A stretch of 64,000 nucleotides of DNA. It comes from Halichoerus grypus. Lineage: Eukaryota > Chordata > Mammalia > Carnivora > Phocidae. The position numbers and the translations under genes are program-made. Below the pieces are notes generated by a model. It had not been told where the DNA came from. It made no database searches and saw only the letters and a program-made list of their open reading frames with translations. Shown in pieces: positions 25,011-38,180 of the stretch (position 1 is the stretch's first letter; each line of letters begins with the position of its first letter). The DNA lies in the NCBI RefSeq assembly GCF_964656455.1, contig NC_135718.1:53535008-53599007 (forward strand), given 5' to 3'.

Positions 25011-26348
25011 TACAAGAGAGGTGAAAAGGCAGGGGTGGGTGGGGGGAGTTGCCCGCACTGTCCTCTCCCTTCTGAGTCTTTAGTAAGATTAGAAGTTGGG
25101 CTGCCTCGATGATGAGCCCCTGCACCTTCTCCTCCCCTCCCTTGCAAGCATTGTTTCTATTTTTGAGTTGCCATCCCAGTCCCCTCACCCCCCTGAATAA
25201 TACAGGGTTCCTAAGAACCTTCCCGGCACTGCCCTAAAAGGAAGAAGCGATGGTGAAAACTCTGACATGAAACACAAGGCAGGCTGTTGGCGCCTTCTCC
25301 CTGTCCCAGCAGGCTGCCCTTCGCTTTAGCTCTGGAAGCCCAGCACATGCTGGGCAGGCAGGTGAGGGAGGTTTAGAGGTCCCAAGGGGAATGTGGGAGG
25401 TCCTCAGACCCAGGAGGTGGGAGAGGGGCCACAGGGGCCAGGAGGTCACAGGGTCACCAGGGAGGAAGATGGGGTAAGGATGGGGGTCACCTGGCAAAGC
25501 TCCCGGCAGAGGCCCTCTGTAAGAAGTGGGTCTGTGACATCTGTCAACATTAGTCAAACCTTTGTGCTACTCCCTCCCAAAACCCAGGATGCACCCTTGC
25601 TTAGCTCACGGGGAGAATGAAACATCGTTTCCTTCTCTTGGCAGATGCTGCCTCCCAGGGGAGTACTCGATACATTTTCTCCCCTGCCATCCAGCAAGTG
25701 ATGTGACAGCCAAAGGAAAAGGTGGGATGCCAGCCGAGGTCCCCTTTCCAGGGCACCAGGGCCAATGGGGAAGAAGGCCAGAAGCACGCCAGCCCAGCTC
25801 TGCCGGGATGCAGCAGGCGTGGGACAGCTCCCCGTGGCCCCGTCATCCCCAGTGCTCAGCTCTGGACCCCTCCCCTGGAGCCCTGCCCTGACCATCAGCC
25901 TCACGCTGACCATCTCCCCTCCCCCATCACTTCCGTTCTTAGCATCCTGCTTTATTTCCTTCCTGGATGGAAATGTACTGGTTTCTTGCCTAATTCAGCC
26001 ACTGCTATGTAGGTTCCGTGAGAGGAGAGCTTCGTCCGTCTGTTCCACCTCTGTACTCTGTGCCCAGAATCCCCGAGCCCTACTGTGTGTGTCCCGGGCA
26101 CAGAGCAGGTGCTCCAGAATACTTGTGGAATGAATGGATCCTTTACCAAAGCATCCGGCCCAGCGGGAGATGCTCACTCATTCTAAGTTGATGGGATATA
26201 TGAAGAAGAAAAAGCGCTTGTTCCCTAGACGGGCGAATCATGTGTGTGCTATGACTGTGCCCTATGGGTGTGTGCTTGAGGAATAAGGACGTCCTACCGG
26301 CAAAACTTCACACTTGGGGCTTCACATACATCAGTCTCTCTCTCTCTT

Positions 26349-26525
26349 TTTTAAAAGATTTTACTTATTGACAGAGAGAGACAGCAAGCACAAGGAGGGG
26401 GAGCAGCAGAGGGAGAGGGAGAGGGAGAAGCAGTGGGAGTCTGATGTGGGGCTCGATCCCAGGACCCCAGGACCACGACCCGAGCTGAAGGCAGACGCTT
26501 AACGACTGAACCACCTGGGCGCCCC
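26349..26525 (-). mobile_element. CAN-SINE in intron 1
   Basis: Poly-T left, ends CACCTGGGCGCCCC; target duplication ACATACATCAGTCTCT on both sides. Confidence 0.92.
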
Positions 26526-28798
26526 TACATACATCAGTCTCTTGAATTATCACTAGCAATCTGGGATGTCATTTTGAGGATGAAGAAACGAAGCCCTGGG
26601 GCTTTCAGTTCAAGCCTCTACAGCGATGTGCTAATGATGGGAGGGCAGGAAACCACCAAGGGTATCCCAGACAAATCTGAGTGAGGGAATACTGAAAAGA
26701 AAGTGGGCTGGGCTAAGGCCCCAACTCTAGGCACCGGCCTCCCTACCCTCCTCTCCCCTCAGGGGCCTTTCTAGCCAGGACTCCCTCCCGCCCCGCGAGG
26801 GGGCCCTCACTAGACAACAGTTTTCTACTTGGATGCCTCCCAGCCTGCCCCTGCCTCCCCTAAGGGAAGGTGGGGTCCCAGAGTCTGCTGGGAATGGAGC
26901 TCTGATAAGGGACAGGCCCTGCCAGACATTGCATCAGGCAGCAAAACTCCACTCCCCTCACTTGCTGGGGCCCAGAGCACAGTGGGGGCTGGGCCTCAGC
27001 GGGAGTAGGCGCTGCTCCCACCGCTTTTCCATCAGAGGAAGAGCCACGATGAGAAGAGCAGCTGAGAGAGGGCAAGAGTCCGGATGGGGGGCTCTGTGGG
27101 AGGCTCAGTGTCTGATAGAAGAGTAAATGCCTAGGGGCTGTTGGACAAACCAGTGAGTGAAGGAAGAAAAGAGAGTGAGGAAGTGAAGGAGTATCTGGCT
27201 GATGGTCCCCTGCGCAGCTCGGGGCGTCCTTATTCCTCAAGCTTGCTCACATTGCAGCACTCCAGCTTCCTCTCCCAAGAACAAACCCCTCTAGGACCTC
27301 CTTATGGGCATGTGCCCAGCCTCAGCCAAGACAGAGACATTGGAGAAGCAGCCAAAGGTAAAGGTGTGTCTCACCTGAGCGGCAACGGACATCCAAGAGC
27401 TTGTGAGAAGCTGTGGGCCACCGCCACGAGGTGGACGACAGGGCTGAGGGCCAGCCTGGTGGGGATGGGGCTGCCACAGACTCTCAGGGCATCAGCTCCG
27501 CCTGGGACACACTCTCTACCCCCATTTGAGAGTCACTTTATCAGGGCCGGCTCAGTCCTATGAGCAAAACATCCTGTGTAAATCCCAGAGCCAACAGGTG
27601 CATGAAATACAGGGCCCCAGAGAACAGTCCCAGGCCTTGCTGTCAGCGAAGGCCCTTCCAGCACCTCTCCCACTGAACCTGGGGCCCTCGGCCGGGTCGG
27701 AGCTGACCCCCACTCTGGGCTTTGCCCAGTCAGGGCCCCAAGTGGAAGCTGGTGTCCAGGACGTCCAAAAGAAAGGTGTCCTGTATACCACCCCGTGGGC
27801 CCTGAAAAAACATGGCTCTTGTCCTAACACTGCAGAATGTCAGCACTTGGAAATTTTCTTACCGACCCTTCCTCATTTTTTATCTATAGAAATTCAGGCT
27901 CCGAGAGACCAAGGCATACCAGTGCATGGAGACAAAACTCCAACTACTACGTGGGTCTCCTGTCCCCCAGGTTAGTGATGGCCCTGCCCTCCTTTATCAC
28001 TCTGACTCTCATAGCTTAGCCCACTTAAGAAGCTTCATTACAGGGCTGGCAAATACATGGCGCATACACCACCACTCAGCAGTCCTGTGCCCGGAGCAGA
28101 CATCACTAATCAATGTCCTCTCTTCAGCTGAGACTGGGATGTAGCCTCATAAACGTCATTGCAGCACCAATCCATTAGCCTTGTCCTGTGAGATAAAACT
28201 GATTTGCCCTCCCAACTTTACAGGATCCTTACTGGCTACCGAATGAAATTCCTCGCCGCCTCTTTCTCTGACATTCTACAGTCTGACCTCACCCTGCAAT
28301 GCCAGCCCCAACTCTTACATAAGCCCTCCATTCGAGCACATGTGCCTTGTACGCCCATCCTCCAAGCCTTTCATTTAGCCCATGAGGCCCTTTACTGAAC
28401 AAAACACTGCAGATTATAATTCATGGCGAAGGTTACTAAGAACAGTGAAGTCATCAAACATTGAGACCCCTCCCTCCAAAACTGTGTTTTGAAAAGAATT
28501 GCAACTGATGCAAGGTTCTTATAGCCCCCCTCCCCCATGTGGCATGTGTTTTCCTGAATGAGAGTGGAGGTGGAGTTACGGAGAGCTTAGGAAATTGCAC
28601 AGAACCTCTGCCAATCCATTCCATACCACAGCTGGCAAAGATCTTTACACGGCTAATTTTATATTATTACTCACATGCCTTTATATATTTTTATGAATAA
28701 GAGCCAAAACTTAAAAAAAAAAAAAAAGTCTCAGGGCTTCCCCACAAAATGTTTTTTGGGCTCTGGGAAAATCTGGGCAAGCCCCTGGAGTGTGTCTT

Positions 28799-28990
28799 TT
28801 TTTTTTAAAGATTTTTTTATTTGACAGAGAGAGACACAGTGAGAGAGGGAACACAAGTAGGGGGAGTGGGAGAGGGAGAAGCAGGCTTCCTGCTGAGCAG
28901 GGAGCCCAATGCAGGGCTCGATCCCAGGACCCTGGGATCATGACCTGAGCCGAAGGCAGACGCTTAACAACTGAGCCACCCAGGCGCCCC
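28799..28990 (-). mobile_element. CAN-SINE in intron 1
   Basis: Ends CACCCAGGCGCCCC; target duplication TGGAGTGTGTCTT on both sides. Confidence 0.93.
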
Positions 28991-29124
28991 TGGAGTGTGT
29001 CTTCAGTGTGAACGTAGCAGAAGGTTGAGGCCAGTTGCCTAAGGAAAGCGTATGAGGGTAAATCGAAATGATACATGATGCCCATCAGATTGAAAGACAA
29101 CATCTTCTGTGATCTACTGTGCAG

Positions 29125-29506
29125 GTAACGTTAGGGAGAAACGACTGGCAGGCTGGCAAACACTCGGTGCTCATCAAGTGCCCGCACGCCCTCCGCCTTC
29201 CCCAGCCTGTGGAGGCATATGACCGGGTGCGGGTCAGTGAGATGTGGGTGGAAGTGACGTGAGCCGCTTCGAGGCCTGGTCCTCCAGATGATCCCACACG
29301 TTCCTCAGGCCCTCTCTTCTCTCGTTGTGGCCACACTGGAGACCACAGGTTCCGGCTGGCTCAGTCCAGATCCCGAGCTGCTGACAGGAGAGCCCCCCTA
29401 CATGCGTCAGAGGTGGTGCAAGGGCAAAATAAGCCTTTGTTGGGCGAAGCTACTGAGATTTGGGGGTCTATAACTGCAGCATGGCCTGTTCCGTCCTAAC
29501 TAAAAC
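29125..29506 (+). mobile_element. MaLR-like LTR
   Basis: The 3' part AATAAGCCTTTGTTGGG, GCTACTGAGATTTGGGGG and TCCTAACTAAAAC fits an old MaLR LTR with its AATAA signal; the left edge is approximate. Confidence 0.55.
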
Positions 29507-29514
29507 ACGGGATC

Positions 29515-30070
29515 CTCTTGTCACGCTGATGGGAGTGGGTCCTTTTTGAAGGACAGTTTGGCAAAACCATCCCAATTCTAAGTATGCACGCTCTTTAACC
29601 CAGCAATTGTAGATACACTAGCAAAGTCACAATAAGGCCACACACAACAGGAAACCATGCACGACTGCAAAAGGCCAAAAATAATCTAAATGTCTGTTAA
29701 GAGGCACAAACATAAAAACCCAAACAAAAAACTAGTTAGACAGATGATGGCACATTTGTCAGTGCAGTACTCTGCAGTGGTTAAAAAGAAAGAGGCAGCT
29801 CTGTATGGGCTGATGGGAAATGCTGTTCAAGACATGAGTGATACAAACAAGGGACAAGAGTGTGCAGAGTCTACTAACATCTGTGTAAAATCGGGGTGGA
29901 CACACACACATGCTGGTACACAGACTACCTCCGGAGAGGAAAACAAGAAATTGGCAAGAGTGGTTGAGGGGAACTGGGAAACAGGGGTGGGAATGGGGAC
30001 CCATTTTTCACATACACCTTCTTGTATTGTTTGAATTTGTTATCATGTTTATTTAATACTCTTTCCAAAG
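29515..30070 (+). mobile_element. Old L1 3' fragment, split by SINE
   Basis: TAACCCAGCAATTGTAGATAC, AATCTAAATGTCTGTTAAG and CTTGTATTGTTTGAATTTG follow the L1M 3' end; a SINE lies at 30088-30280. Confidence 0.65.
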
Positions 30071-30087
30071 AAAAGGAAGTGGTTATA

Positions 30088-30280
30088 GGGGAGCCTGGGT
30101 CGCTCGGTCAGTTAAGCATCCAATTCTTGGTTTCAGCTCAGGTCATGATCTCAGGGTTGTGGGATCCGGCCCCACATTGGGCTCCGTGCTGAGTGTGAGC
30201 CTGCTTAAGATTCGCCCTCTGCCCCTCCCCCTGCTCACACTCTCCCCCTCTCTCAAATAAATAAATCAATCTTTTTTTTT
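30088..30280 (+). mobile_element. CAN-SINE
   Basis: Diverged head (GAGCCTGGGTCGCTCGG); target duplication AAAGGAAGTGGTTATA / AAAGGAAGTGCTTATA. Last SINE before a 19.8-kb SINE-free stretch. Confidence 0.9.
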
Positions 30281-31139
30281 AAAGGAAGTGCTTATAAAGT
30301 AAACTAGAATAAAAAGAGTATATGGAGTTGTGCTCTAATCCATTGCCCTGTATACAGTTAGTGCTTACTGTTTACTTGAATGACCAAGTCTGCCTAAGAA
30401 GCTTTGTGATAAACAGCCCAGCACAAGAGGGAGCTTGACAAAGATGGTGACTGTACCAGGTTTCCAGCATCTTGACCCAAAGAACGCGCTTAAGCTGCGG
30501 ACAGCAAACAATCCTCAACCCATGAGCCAAAGCCAATAGATTGGTATTGACTGCCTAGAGCACTGTGAGAAGACTGAAGTCAAGCTTGTTTTCCGAGAGA
30601 AAAGAATGTGGTGTTTGATTAGTGATGTCTGCCATGTGTGTAGGATGGGGAAGGGTCAACACATGCGTCACATATTGGCCATTCTTACTTTAGGGGGAGC
30701 GGCCTAAGAAGGCTAGGAATCTCTGGGCCATGGAATTCTTTCCTTCCCTCATTCCTCATGTGCCCTATTATTTCCATTTTGGTCACGCTCATTATTACAA
30801 AATTCTGTGCTCATTTGTGGGCTTTTGTTAGTTTGATTGACCTGCCACCATTCAACCAGAAATGTGTGTAAGTATGTATGCGTGCATACGGGTGCATCAG
30901 AGGTGAACATGTTCAGGAGGAGCCAGTGGCAGCTGTGGGGGGACCGGGGGTGCCTTTCAATATGGTCACACAGCTTTCCCATCTTGTTCTGCACCTTTGT
31001 GAAGATTAACTCTACTACAGCATTTCTGGGATCGCTGGGTAGGAAAAAGCTCTCAGTGCATAAGCCCAGGATCCCCTTCCTGCTCTATCCTACTTACTGA
31101 CCTTCCTCAGGAGATTCCACACCTTTCTGTGCTTGGAGT

Positions 31140-31535
31140 ACTACACACAACTTGGATGAATGTCAGGGGTATTGAGTGAAAAAAGCCAGTCTCCAAAGGT
31201 TACAGACTGCATGACCCCATTTATATAAAATTCTAGCAATGACAAAATTGTAAAGACAGAAGCACAGATCAGTACTGTCAGGAGCTAAGGAAGGCGTGGG
31301 GGCGGGAGGGAAGTGGTTACAGCTATAAAAGGGCACCATGAGGGAGCTCTGTGGTGCTCTATCTTGACTGTGTCAGTCAGTGTGGGTGCCCTGGCTGTGA
31401 CCCTGGACCGGAGTTTTGTTAAGATGTTACCACAAGGGGAACTGGATAATGGGTGCATGGGGTCTCTCTGTATTATTTCCCAAAACTGCATGTGTATCTA
31501 TAATTATCTCAAAACTGAAAACATTTAAAAATTGG
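31140..31535 (+). mobile_element. Old L1 3' fragment
   Basis: GAGTGAAAAAAGCCAGTCTCC, ACTGCATGACCCCATTTAT and AATTATCTCAAAACTGAAA are L1M 3' landmarks. Confidence 0.7.
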
Positions 31536-31672
31536 GGATGACGGACTGCACTTGCCATGATGAGCACTGGGTGATGTATGGAATTATAGAATCACTATAT
31601 CGTACACCTGAAACGAATATAACACTCTATGTTAGCTCACTGGAATTAAAAGAAGAACTTAAAAAATGTACA
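31536..31672 (+). mobile_element. Carnivore-lineage L1 3' end
   Basis: GATGAGCACTGGGTGATGTA, TACACCTGAAACGAATATAAC and GGAATTAAAAGAAGAACTT match the 3' end of carnivore L1 copies. Confidence 0.75.
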
Positions 31673-32419
31673 AAGTTTAACTGAAAAGAGAAGGAAGGGA
31701 AACTGGCTCTTAACACAGAGGCGGGGTTGAAAGAGGACTTTGGAAATATAGCTGGAGGTAGGTAGTAAGACTGAGCAGAAATGGCCTTCCTGGGGCAGAA
31801 GACTGAACTAGTTGAATCCAAACTGGACCCCTGAGTTTGGCTTTCTGTAGAACCATAACTGGCCATGCCCCTGGGGTCTATTCATGTGCAAGGATAAGCT
31901 TGGGGGCTTTTTGTGGGGGAGGCTGAGTGAGGATGAGGAAGCCCCATCCTCACAGCAGGGGAAAGAGAAAGGGGGACGGGACTTGACGGACCCACATGGT
32001 TTGTGACCCGCCCCCCCGCCCCCCTCCCATCAGCTGGAAGGCCTGGCATGGGCTCCAAGTAGGAGAGATGCTGGGAGTAGGCACAGGGTCCGTGTGAGGC
32101 CATGCAAGACTCGGTGTGCGAACAGTGCTGCCACCAGGCCCAGAGACCCCGGAGAGCTCAGCAGGTCGGCCAGGCGTGGCCTTGGCAATGGTGAGAACCT
32201 GGGACCTCTGGGTTATCTCTGAACTGCCCCAGGGACTTACCAAGGGGCGAAGCAAGGTTCAGGCTGCTTCTGGGCCATTGTGCAGCTCCCAGGCAAGAAG
32301 GAGCAGGAGGAGGGTTTGAACAAAGGGGGAACTTGAAAAGTTAGAAGTCTGGGGAAAGTACCTAGCGAGCCTCTGGATGATAAAAGCTTGCGCAGGACAA
32401 GTCAACTCATTTGCAGAGT

Positions 32420-32703
32420 ACTTGCCCTGGGCCATGGAGGGACCGAGGCACTGGCAGCAGAGGGAGGGACAGACACAGTCCCTGCCCTAGGGGAGCTAAC
32501 AATGACCGTGATGAACGAGGCACTTCCAAGCACTTCACACACCGTGAATGTTATTTGGTCCACAACACAACCCAATGAGGACGGTGGGGCAGTACCCTCC
32601 TAGCTACTAACCACCACCCCCACCTAGGGCAAGGAGAGGCCAAACACCTGCCCTCAGGCACAAGGTAGAGCTGGGTTTTGAACCCAGGCAGTCGGCTCCA
32701 CGG
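32420..32703 (-). mobile_element. L2 fragment then MIR relic
   Basis: CCTGCCCTAGGGGAGCTAAC is L2-like (32420-32510); AATGAGGACGGTGGGGCAG and GGTTTTGAACCCAGGCAGTC are reverse MIR (32515-32703). Confidence 0.6.
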
Positions 32704-33394
32704 TTCAGGAACACAGTATCAGTGAGCAAGCAGGTTTAACCAAAGCCTGGGAGCCGCACGACAGCGGGCAGCTCAGAGTTCCGGCCGGGAACTCGTGGGC
32801 CAGGACCGGTCACCTCCTTGCTGTGTGACTTTGGAGAACTCTCTAGACCTCTGCTTGTCTCACACGCCTCCAAGAGACACACGTGACCTCACTCACACAC
32901 AAGGTTCTTGGCGTCTGGGAAGAAACGCCCTTTGAAGGCACAAGGCCACTGCCGGCCTCCCAGGAAATGGGAGCTTGCTGGCTGGCCCAGATAAGCAGCT
33001 GCTGCTGGCTGCGGGTGACAGCGAGCAGAACGCTGCTCCTGCCCAAGCCTGTGGCTGGCGTGTGGCCGTGGGCCAGATCCCAGGGGCAGAGTGGCCCTGA
33101 GAGCGTGATGACAGGCGGCAGAGGAGATGGGGGACAGTGCCCGCGGGCTCCGCTCTTCCAGAATCGAGTTCGAATGTGGCATTCCACTTGGGGACGACCC
33201 GGCCCACCCTAGCTTTCCTCCACCTGCCCAGCCCATCCCCACATCCTCCCCTCTCGGCGGATTGGGCCCCACCATTAACAAAGGACACAGGAAAAGGCGG
33301 CGGGGCGGGGGTGGGGCGCTTCGGACCTACGTCTGTCTGTCTGTCAGGCTGCAAGGAGGGGCAGTGCGGTGGGGTGGAGGAGCACCCCGAGTGA

Positions 33395-33500
33395 GGGATT
33401 CTTCCTGCTCCAGCTCTGCCACTCACGAGCTGTGTGACCCCAGCTGACTGCCTCACCTCTCTGTGCCGCATCTGTAAAGCAGAGTTAGCAACAGCCCTGT
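33395..33500 (+). mobile_element. MIR relic
   Basis: CACGAGCTGTGTGACCCC and CACCTCTCTGTGCCGCATC match the MIR core. Confidence 0.7.
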
Positions 33501-33505
33501 ATTCC

Positions 33506-33985
33506 TTCCCTGTAGCCGTGGTAACCGTCAACTCAGTGGCTTAAAACAACATGTATTTATTACCTGAAGAGTTCTGCAAGTCAGAAGTCCAAGATCAGTT
33601 TGGACTGAAATCGAGGTGTCCACAGGCTTGCGTTCCTTCTAGAGGCCCTAGGGGGAGAATCTGCTTCCTTGACTTTTGCAGCTTAGTTTCTAGAGGCTGC
33701 CTGCTTTCCGTGGCTCGTGGCCCCCTCATCCATCTTCCAAGCTAGCAATGGTTGGCTGAGTCTCTTTCTTCAGGCATCACTCTTCCTCTTCTGTCGTCAA
33801 ATCCTCCTCCTCTCAGGACCTGTATACTGACGGTGGGCCCACTAGATCATCCGGGGTCATCTTCCTATCTCAAAATCCTTAACTTAGTTCCACTGCAAAG
33901 TCCCTTGACCTTGGGAAGTAACACATCCACAGGTGTGGGGAGTGCGTGTGTAGACATCTTCGGGGAGCCAGTATTCAGCCTCCCA
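33506..33985 (-). mobile_element. MLT1-like LTR
   Basis: Reverse MaLR order: GTGGCTTAAAACAACATG, TATTACCTGAAGAGTTCTGCA, GGGCCCACTAGATCATC and end CAGTATTCAGCCTCCCAC. Confidence 0.75.
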
Positions 33986-35132
33986 CGAGCACCTCCCTCA
34001 TGAAATGGGGACTTACCAGTTCCGTGCTCAGCAAGCACAATGTTTAACCAATAGGAGGCCCAGGAGGCTTAACCCCCAGCTGCGAATGAGAATCCCTTTG
34101 AGAGCTTTTACAAAATATCAGGGCCTGCGGTTCACTCCCCAGTAGATGTTTGTTGAATTACATGGAACTGAATCACTCCTGGGGCCTCGAACTGCCCCTG
34201 GGATGGGACAGGAGGGGTGAGTGGGTTTCTCACTGTTGCTTCAGGGCCTGAAGAATGAGGTTCTGTCGGCAGAGGCCGAGGACTGGGATCAACTTCACAC
34301 CCAGAAATGGCTGCCTGGGGGAGGGGGGCTTGGAGTCCTTCCTCCTCCCCTAAGTCCAGTCAAGGGGGGCCGCCCTGGGCAGAATCCAGTCATCAACGGG
34401 CCATTGTTAGTGGAACAGAGGAGCTCTGTGCCCATTTAACACTTCCCTCCCTCACGAGGCTGCTCCCAGCTGAGGGTTGGCTTCTAGAGGACTGCAAGGC
34501 TGGGGAGGGGGCCCCACGGCTATGAAGGGGGAGGATTAGGAGTGGGGGCTGAGAGTTCCCTGGCTGGAGGAGCAGAGGCAGCTTAAAACATAGGCAAGCC
34601 CGGGTGCTGCTGCACGTGCTCAGCTGCCATGCCAGGAAGAGGTTCCAGGGAAAGCTGGGGATCCAGGGACAGCCAATGAAACCCAGCAGACCCCAACCAG
34701 AGTGAGGGAAACAGCTTTCCCCATGGGGTGGTCATGCTTGACTTGCCTTCTTCCCTTTAAAAAACCAGAAGAGGTGAAATCTCCATGGTAAATGGCACCT
34801 TTCATTGCCTATAGAGGAACGGTGTTATCAAAAGGGCTGGGAGGGTTTTATGTTCTGTGGGTTTGGGATTTAAGAGGCAGGTATTCAACCAGGGTTGGGC
34901 ATAAATGTCCCTTTGCTTCCCAGACCTTTTCTGCATTCGGCACTGGAGACATAGTGTGAACTGGACTTCAGGAGAGCGGTGTTTAAAGATCCTGAAGAAA
35001 GTGCCTGACCGACGCCCTCAAAATGTCAGAGACCCAAATTCTTGTGTTAGCCATCAGCGATTCTCACCTGTTGAATAAAGCAAATCCTCTGGAAGTCTCT
35101 GGCGGGAAGTACAGTGCTTTAAAAAACAATCT

Positions 35133-35325
35133 AGGAAGGTCGGATCTCAGAGTGAGGTCCGGGGCCAGCAGCAGGCAGGAGCACCTGGGAGCTTGGTGGA
35201 AATGCACATTCTCAGGCCCCTCCGCAGACCTCTTCAACCAGAATCTCAGGGGGGTGGGCACAGCAAGCTGCCAACAAGCTCTCCAGGTGAGTCTGGTGTA
35301 AAGTTTGAAAATCAGTCTTCTAGAG
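35133..35325 (+). mobile_element. MER5A-like relic
   Basis: GGTCCGGGGCCAGCAGCAG, GAAATGCACATTCTCAGGCC, CAACCAGAATCTCAGGGGG in MER5A order. Confidence 0.75.
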
Positions 35326-35799
35326 CAATATTTTTCAAACTCCAGCTTGCAATCAATTTGGTAGGTCGACAAGCTTTTTTTTTTTTTTTATAAAGTTCAA
35401 CAGAATGGTATAGAACTGAAAATATCAGTGTGTGTCATGTGTGATGAAGATACATATGGGCTTCATAAGACTTTTGTTTCAGTTCCGGGTATGTATCTTT
35501 GTCTGTGGTTTTGGTCCAAAGATTGGAAACCACTGTTCTGGAGCTGGTATGTACCGACTTCAACCGGTTCCCCTTTTGTAACTGGTCTTTATCAGGAGGT
35601 TTTAAAGAGCAGAGTGTATGGGTCCTCCTCCCACCACAATGCCCTCATGGACACGGGGAACAAATGAGAGGGGCTGCTTTGGGGCACACAGCCTCCTTAG
35701 AACGCTGGCCTAAAAGTTAAACTCAACTGTGCATTTTCCCATGTTTATAAAACTTTCTGCCTCTCTACCGCCCCCTCTTCTATGTATATATGTGCACGA

Positions 35800-35950
35800 A
35801 ATAACTAACTGATTACATCTGGGCGGTGGAACTGAGGAGTGAGTTGTTGCTTTCTTCTCTGTATTTGTTCATTTTACTTGAATTTTGCATAGTAAGCATC
35901 TATCACTATTATAAAAACTGTAAAGTCATTACTTAAAAAAAAAAAAAAAC
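35800..35950 (+). mobile_element. Old L1 3' end with poly-A
   Basis: CTGGGCGGTGGAACTGAGG and AGTAAGCATCTATCACTATT before an A-tract at about 35934-35949. Confidence 0.65.
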
Positions 35951-36254
35951 AACAAAGCTGAGGGTTCATTTCCGGGTGGAAATAGAAGAAAAGGCATTTC
36001 CACAGGAGGGCAGGCAGCCATTAGCCCAGGGGCCAAGCTGCCTAAGAGGCCATCGGGCCTGGCCAAAGTCTGCCCTAAAGCTGAGCCCAAACCCCAAGTG
36101 TCCCCAGAGCCCTCCCTGATCCAGCCCGAGGCCATAACCAGTCTCCCAGAGGAACAGCACTGCCCACCTCCCCCCCCCCACACACACATCTGTCGCCCTT
36201 TCCTCCTTAGGAAGCCCTTTTGCTCCTCCTGGTCCTCAAGCCAGCCCTGTGCCC

Positions 36255-36400
36255 AGCCTGGATTCTTACCACCACGATCACCTTCATTCTCCAGATGAGA
36301 GAGTAAGGTTCAGAGAAGCTAAACAACCTGCCCAAGGTCACCCAGTCGGAGATGCAAGGCCAAGACGTGAAGGGCAGGGTCTGCTGACATCAAATCTCCA
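36255..36400 (-). mobile_element. MIR fragment
   Basis: ATTCTCCAGATGAGAGAGTAA and GCCCAAGGTCACCCAG in reverse MIR order. Confidence 0.6.
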
Positions 36401-36999
36401 GCACATTGCTCTCCTGGCACTATTTCTCTCTCTGACTTGCCCCATTCTTAGGAATTAGAGTTACCATTTGCTCTACAGCACCACATACATATGTCAGGAA
36501 AGAAGGAGGGAAGAGGGGAAGGATGCAGAGGGAGGGAGGGAAGGGGGGGGTGGGGGGGAGGAGCAGGGGAGGCCCAGGTCACACTCAGTCTCACCAGGGA
36601 AGGCAGTGGAGAAGGGTGGACCTGTCTGTGTGAGCCCCCACACCTAGGGGACTCTGAACCTGCAGTCAGTCTGGCCAAGAGGCAGTATGTCCGGTCAGAT
36701 CACCAGCGTGGGGCCCTGACCCCACAGGCCACAGCTGCAGGCCCCAGCCCAGCCAGACAAGAGGGGAAAATGGAGAAGAGGCAGCTGGGAATGCAGGACA
36801 ATGCCACCCTTGGAAGCTGAAGCTAAGGGGCCATGCCGGGGCTGCAGGGGCTGAGGGATGTGGGGGCCTTTGTGTCTCGTGGGTGGAGGCCAAGGTGACT
36901 GCTGCGGGGGCTGGGATGTGGCAGCCAGCACTCACTGGGAGGGAGCACTCACTGGCTTAGCAATGACCCCGGGCAGGGGTCACACTAACTGTCCGGGAC

Positions 37000-37125
37000 A
37001 GCTACTCTCCAGCTTGTGCCTTTTACCTTATATCCATTTGTACCTTTCCAATTGTGTACCATGGGCATGTATTACTTAATTTATAAAATTTAGTCAAACT
37101 AAAAAAAAAAAGAAATTAAAAGCAG
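37000..37125 (+). mobile_element. L1 3' end with poly-A
   Basis: CATGGGCATGTATTACTTAAT before an A-tract at about 37100. Confidence 0.5.
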
Positions 37126-37672
37126 GTATCAGTTTTCTACCTATAGAAGTAGAGGCAAAGTTCTTTTGAGATGAGACTCTCCTTTTGGAAGTCATTTTAA
37201 CAGGCCTTTGAATTGAAGCTGAGGCAAAGCCAGAAGGGAAAATCTGGAGGCAATGAGAAGCAAAACTGCCCCTACAGTCAAACTGACAGTCTACTTTCCC
37301 TGCAAGAAAAGCGACAACTCTCCAGAAATTATTCCTGTAGTGGTTGAGGGGAGTAACTGGTTTGGGTCCCCTCCCTTCTGAGTGTGGGGGGATGGCCACC
37401 CCTGAAGCCTGGGGACTTCTGGGGGCTAAGGGGGGACAGGGTCAGGAGGAGCCACCCTGCAGACCATGGAACCCTGGGGGATCCCCACATATCTGTGGAG
37501 AGGGCACCTGGAGTTGGGCTAACCTGGGGCTTGGGCATTAAAAAGGGGATGAGAGACCCCTGAGAATCCGGCACCTGTCCATTGAGTCACATGCCGGGTA
37601 ATCACCTAAGCCAGGTATCTCGTGGAGGCCCTTTGTTTCCAGGCCAGGCCCACTAAGGTGGGGCTGGCTCTC

Positions 37673-37693
37673 GGGGGGGGGGGGGGGGGGGGG
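37673..37693 (+). repeat. 21-nt G homopolymer
   Basis: 21 consecutive G bases in intron 1; its true length may be uncertain in any assembly. Confidence 0.9.
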
Positions 37694-38122
37694 AGAAGGG
37701 CCCAGCCCAGAAGCCTGAGGAGGGCCCCTACGGCTTCAAAAGTGCTCCTGGAAAAATGGTAACTCAGCCCAAGGGAAATCAGAGCTTTTCTCTCACCCCA
37801 GAGGGTCATTCTCACGGCAACACGGCCACACGGCGACCCAGTGACTGCAGAACGATTCGGAAATGCAAGCCTGAGAACAGAGCTGGCCTTACCCGGTGTC
37901 AGAGGGGAGACTAGCTCCTCCCTCCTCCTGTCCTTGCAGAGAGAAGACTTAACAGTCTCGGTTTCTCCCCTTTCAGGCCAGAGGAGTTCAGGTGAGCCAG
38001 AAAACCTCGATAAGCCTCAGTGTCCTCACCTGGAAGATGAGGGGGCTAACCATGCCTCCCTCGTGAGGTTGTGGAGGGTGAGGGCACCATTTAGCACAGG
38101 GCTGGGCCCTGGCCCCTCCTCA

Positions 38123-38180
38123 CGGCTGGGGCGGCTGGGGCGGCTGGGGCGGCTGGGGCAGCTGGGGCGGCTGGGGCGGG
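38123..38180 (+). repeat. 9-bp GC-rich minisatellite
   Basis: Six to seven tandem copies of GGCTGGGGC, one with an A change (GGCTGGGGCA). Confidence 0.95.

Noticed and set aside
38101..38180. CRISPR-like array
   Set aside because: Nine-base tandem units without spacers in a mammalian intron: a minisatellite.
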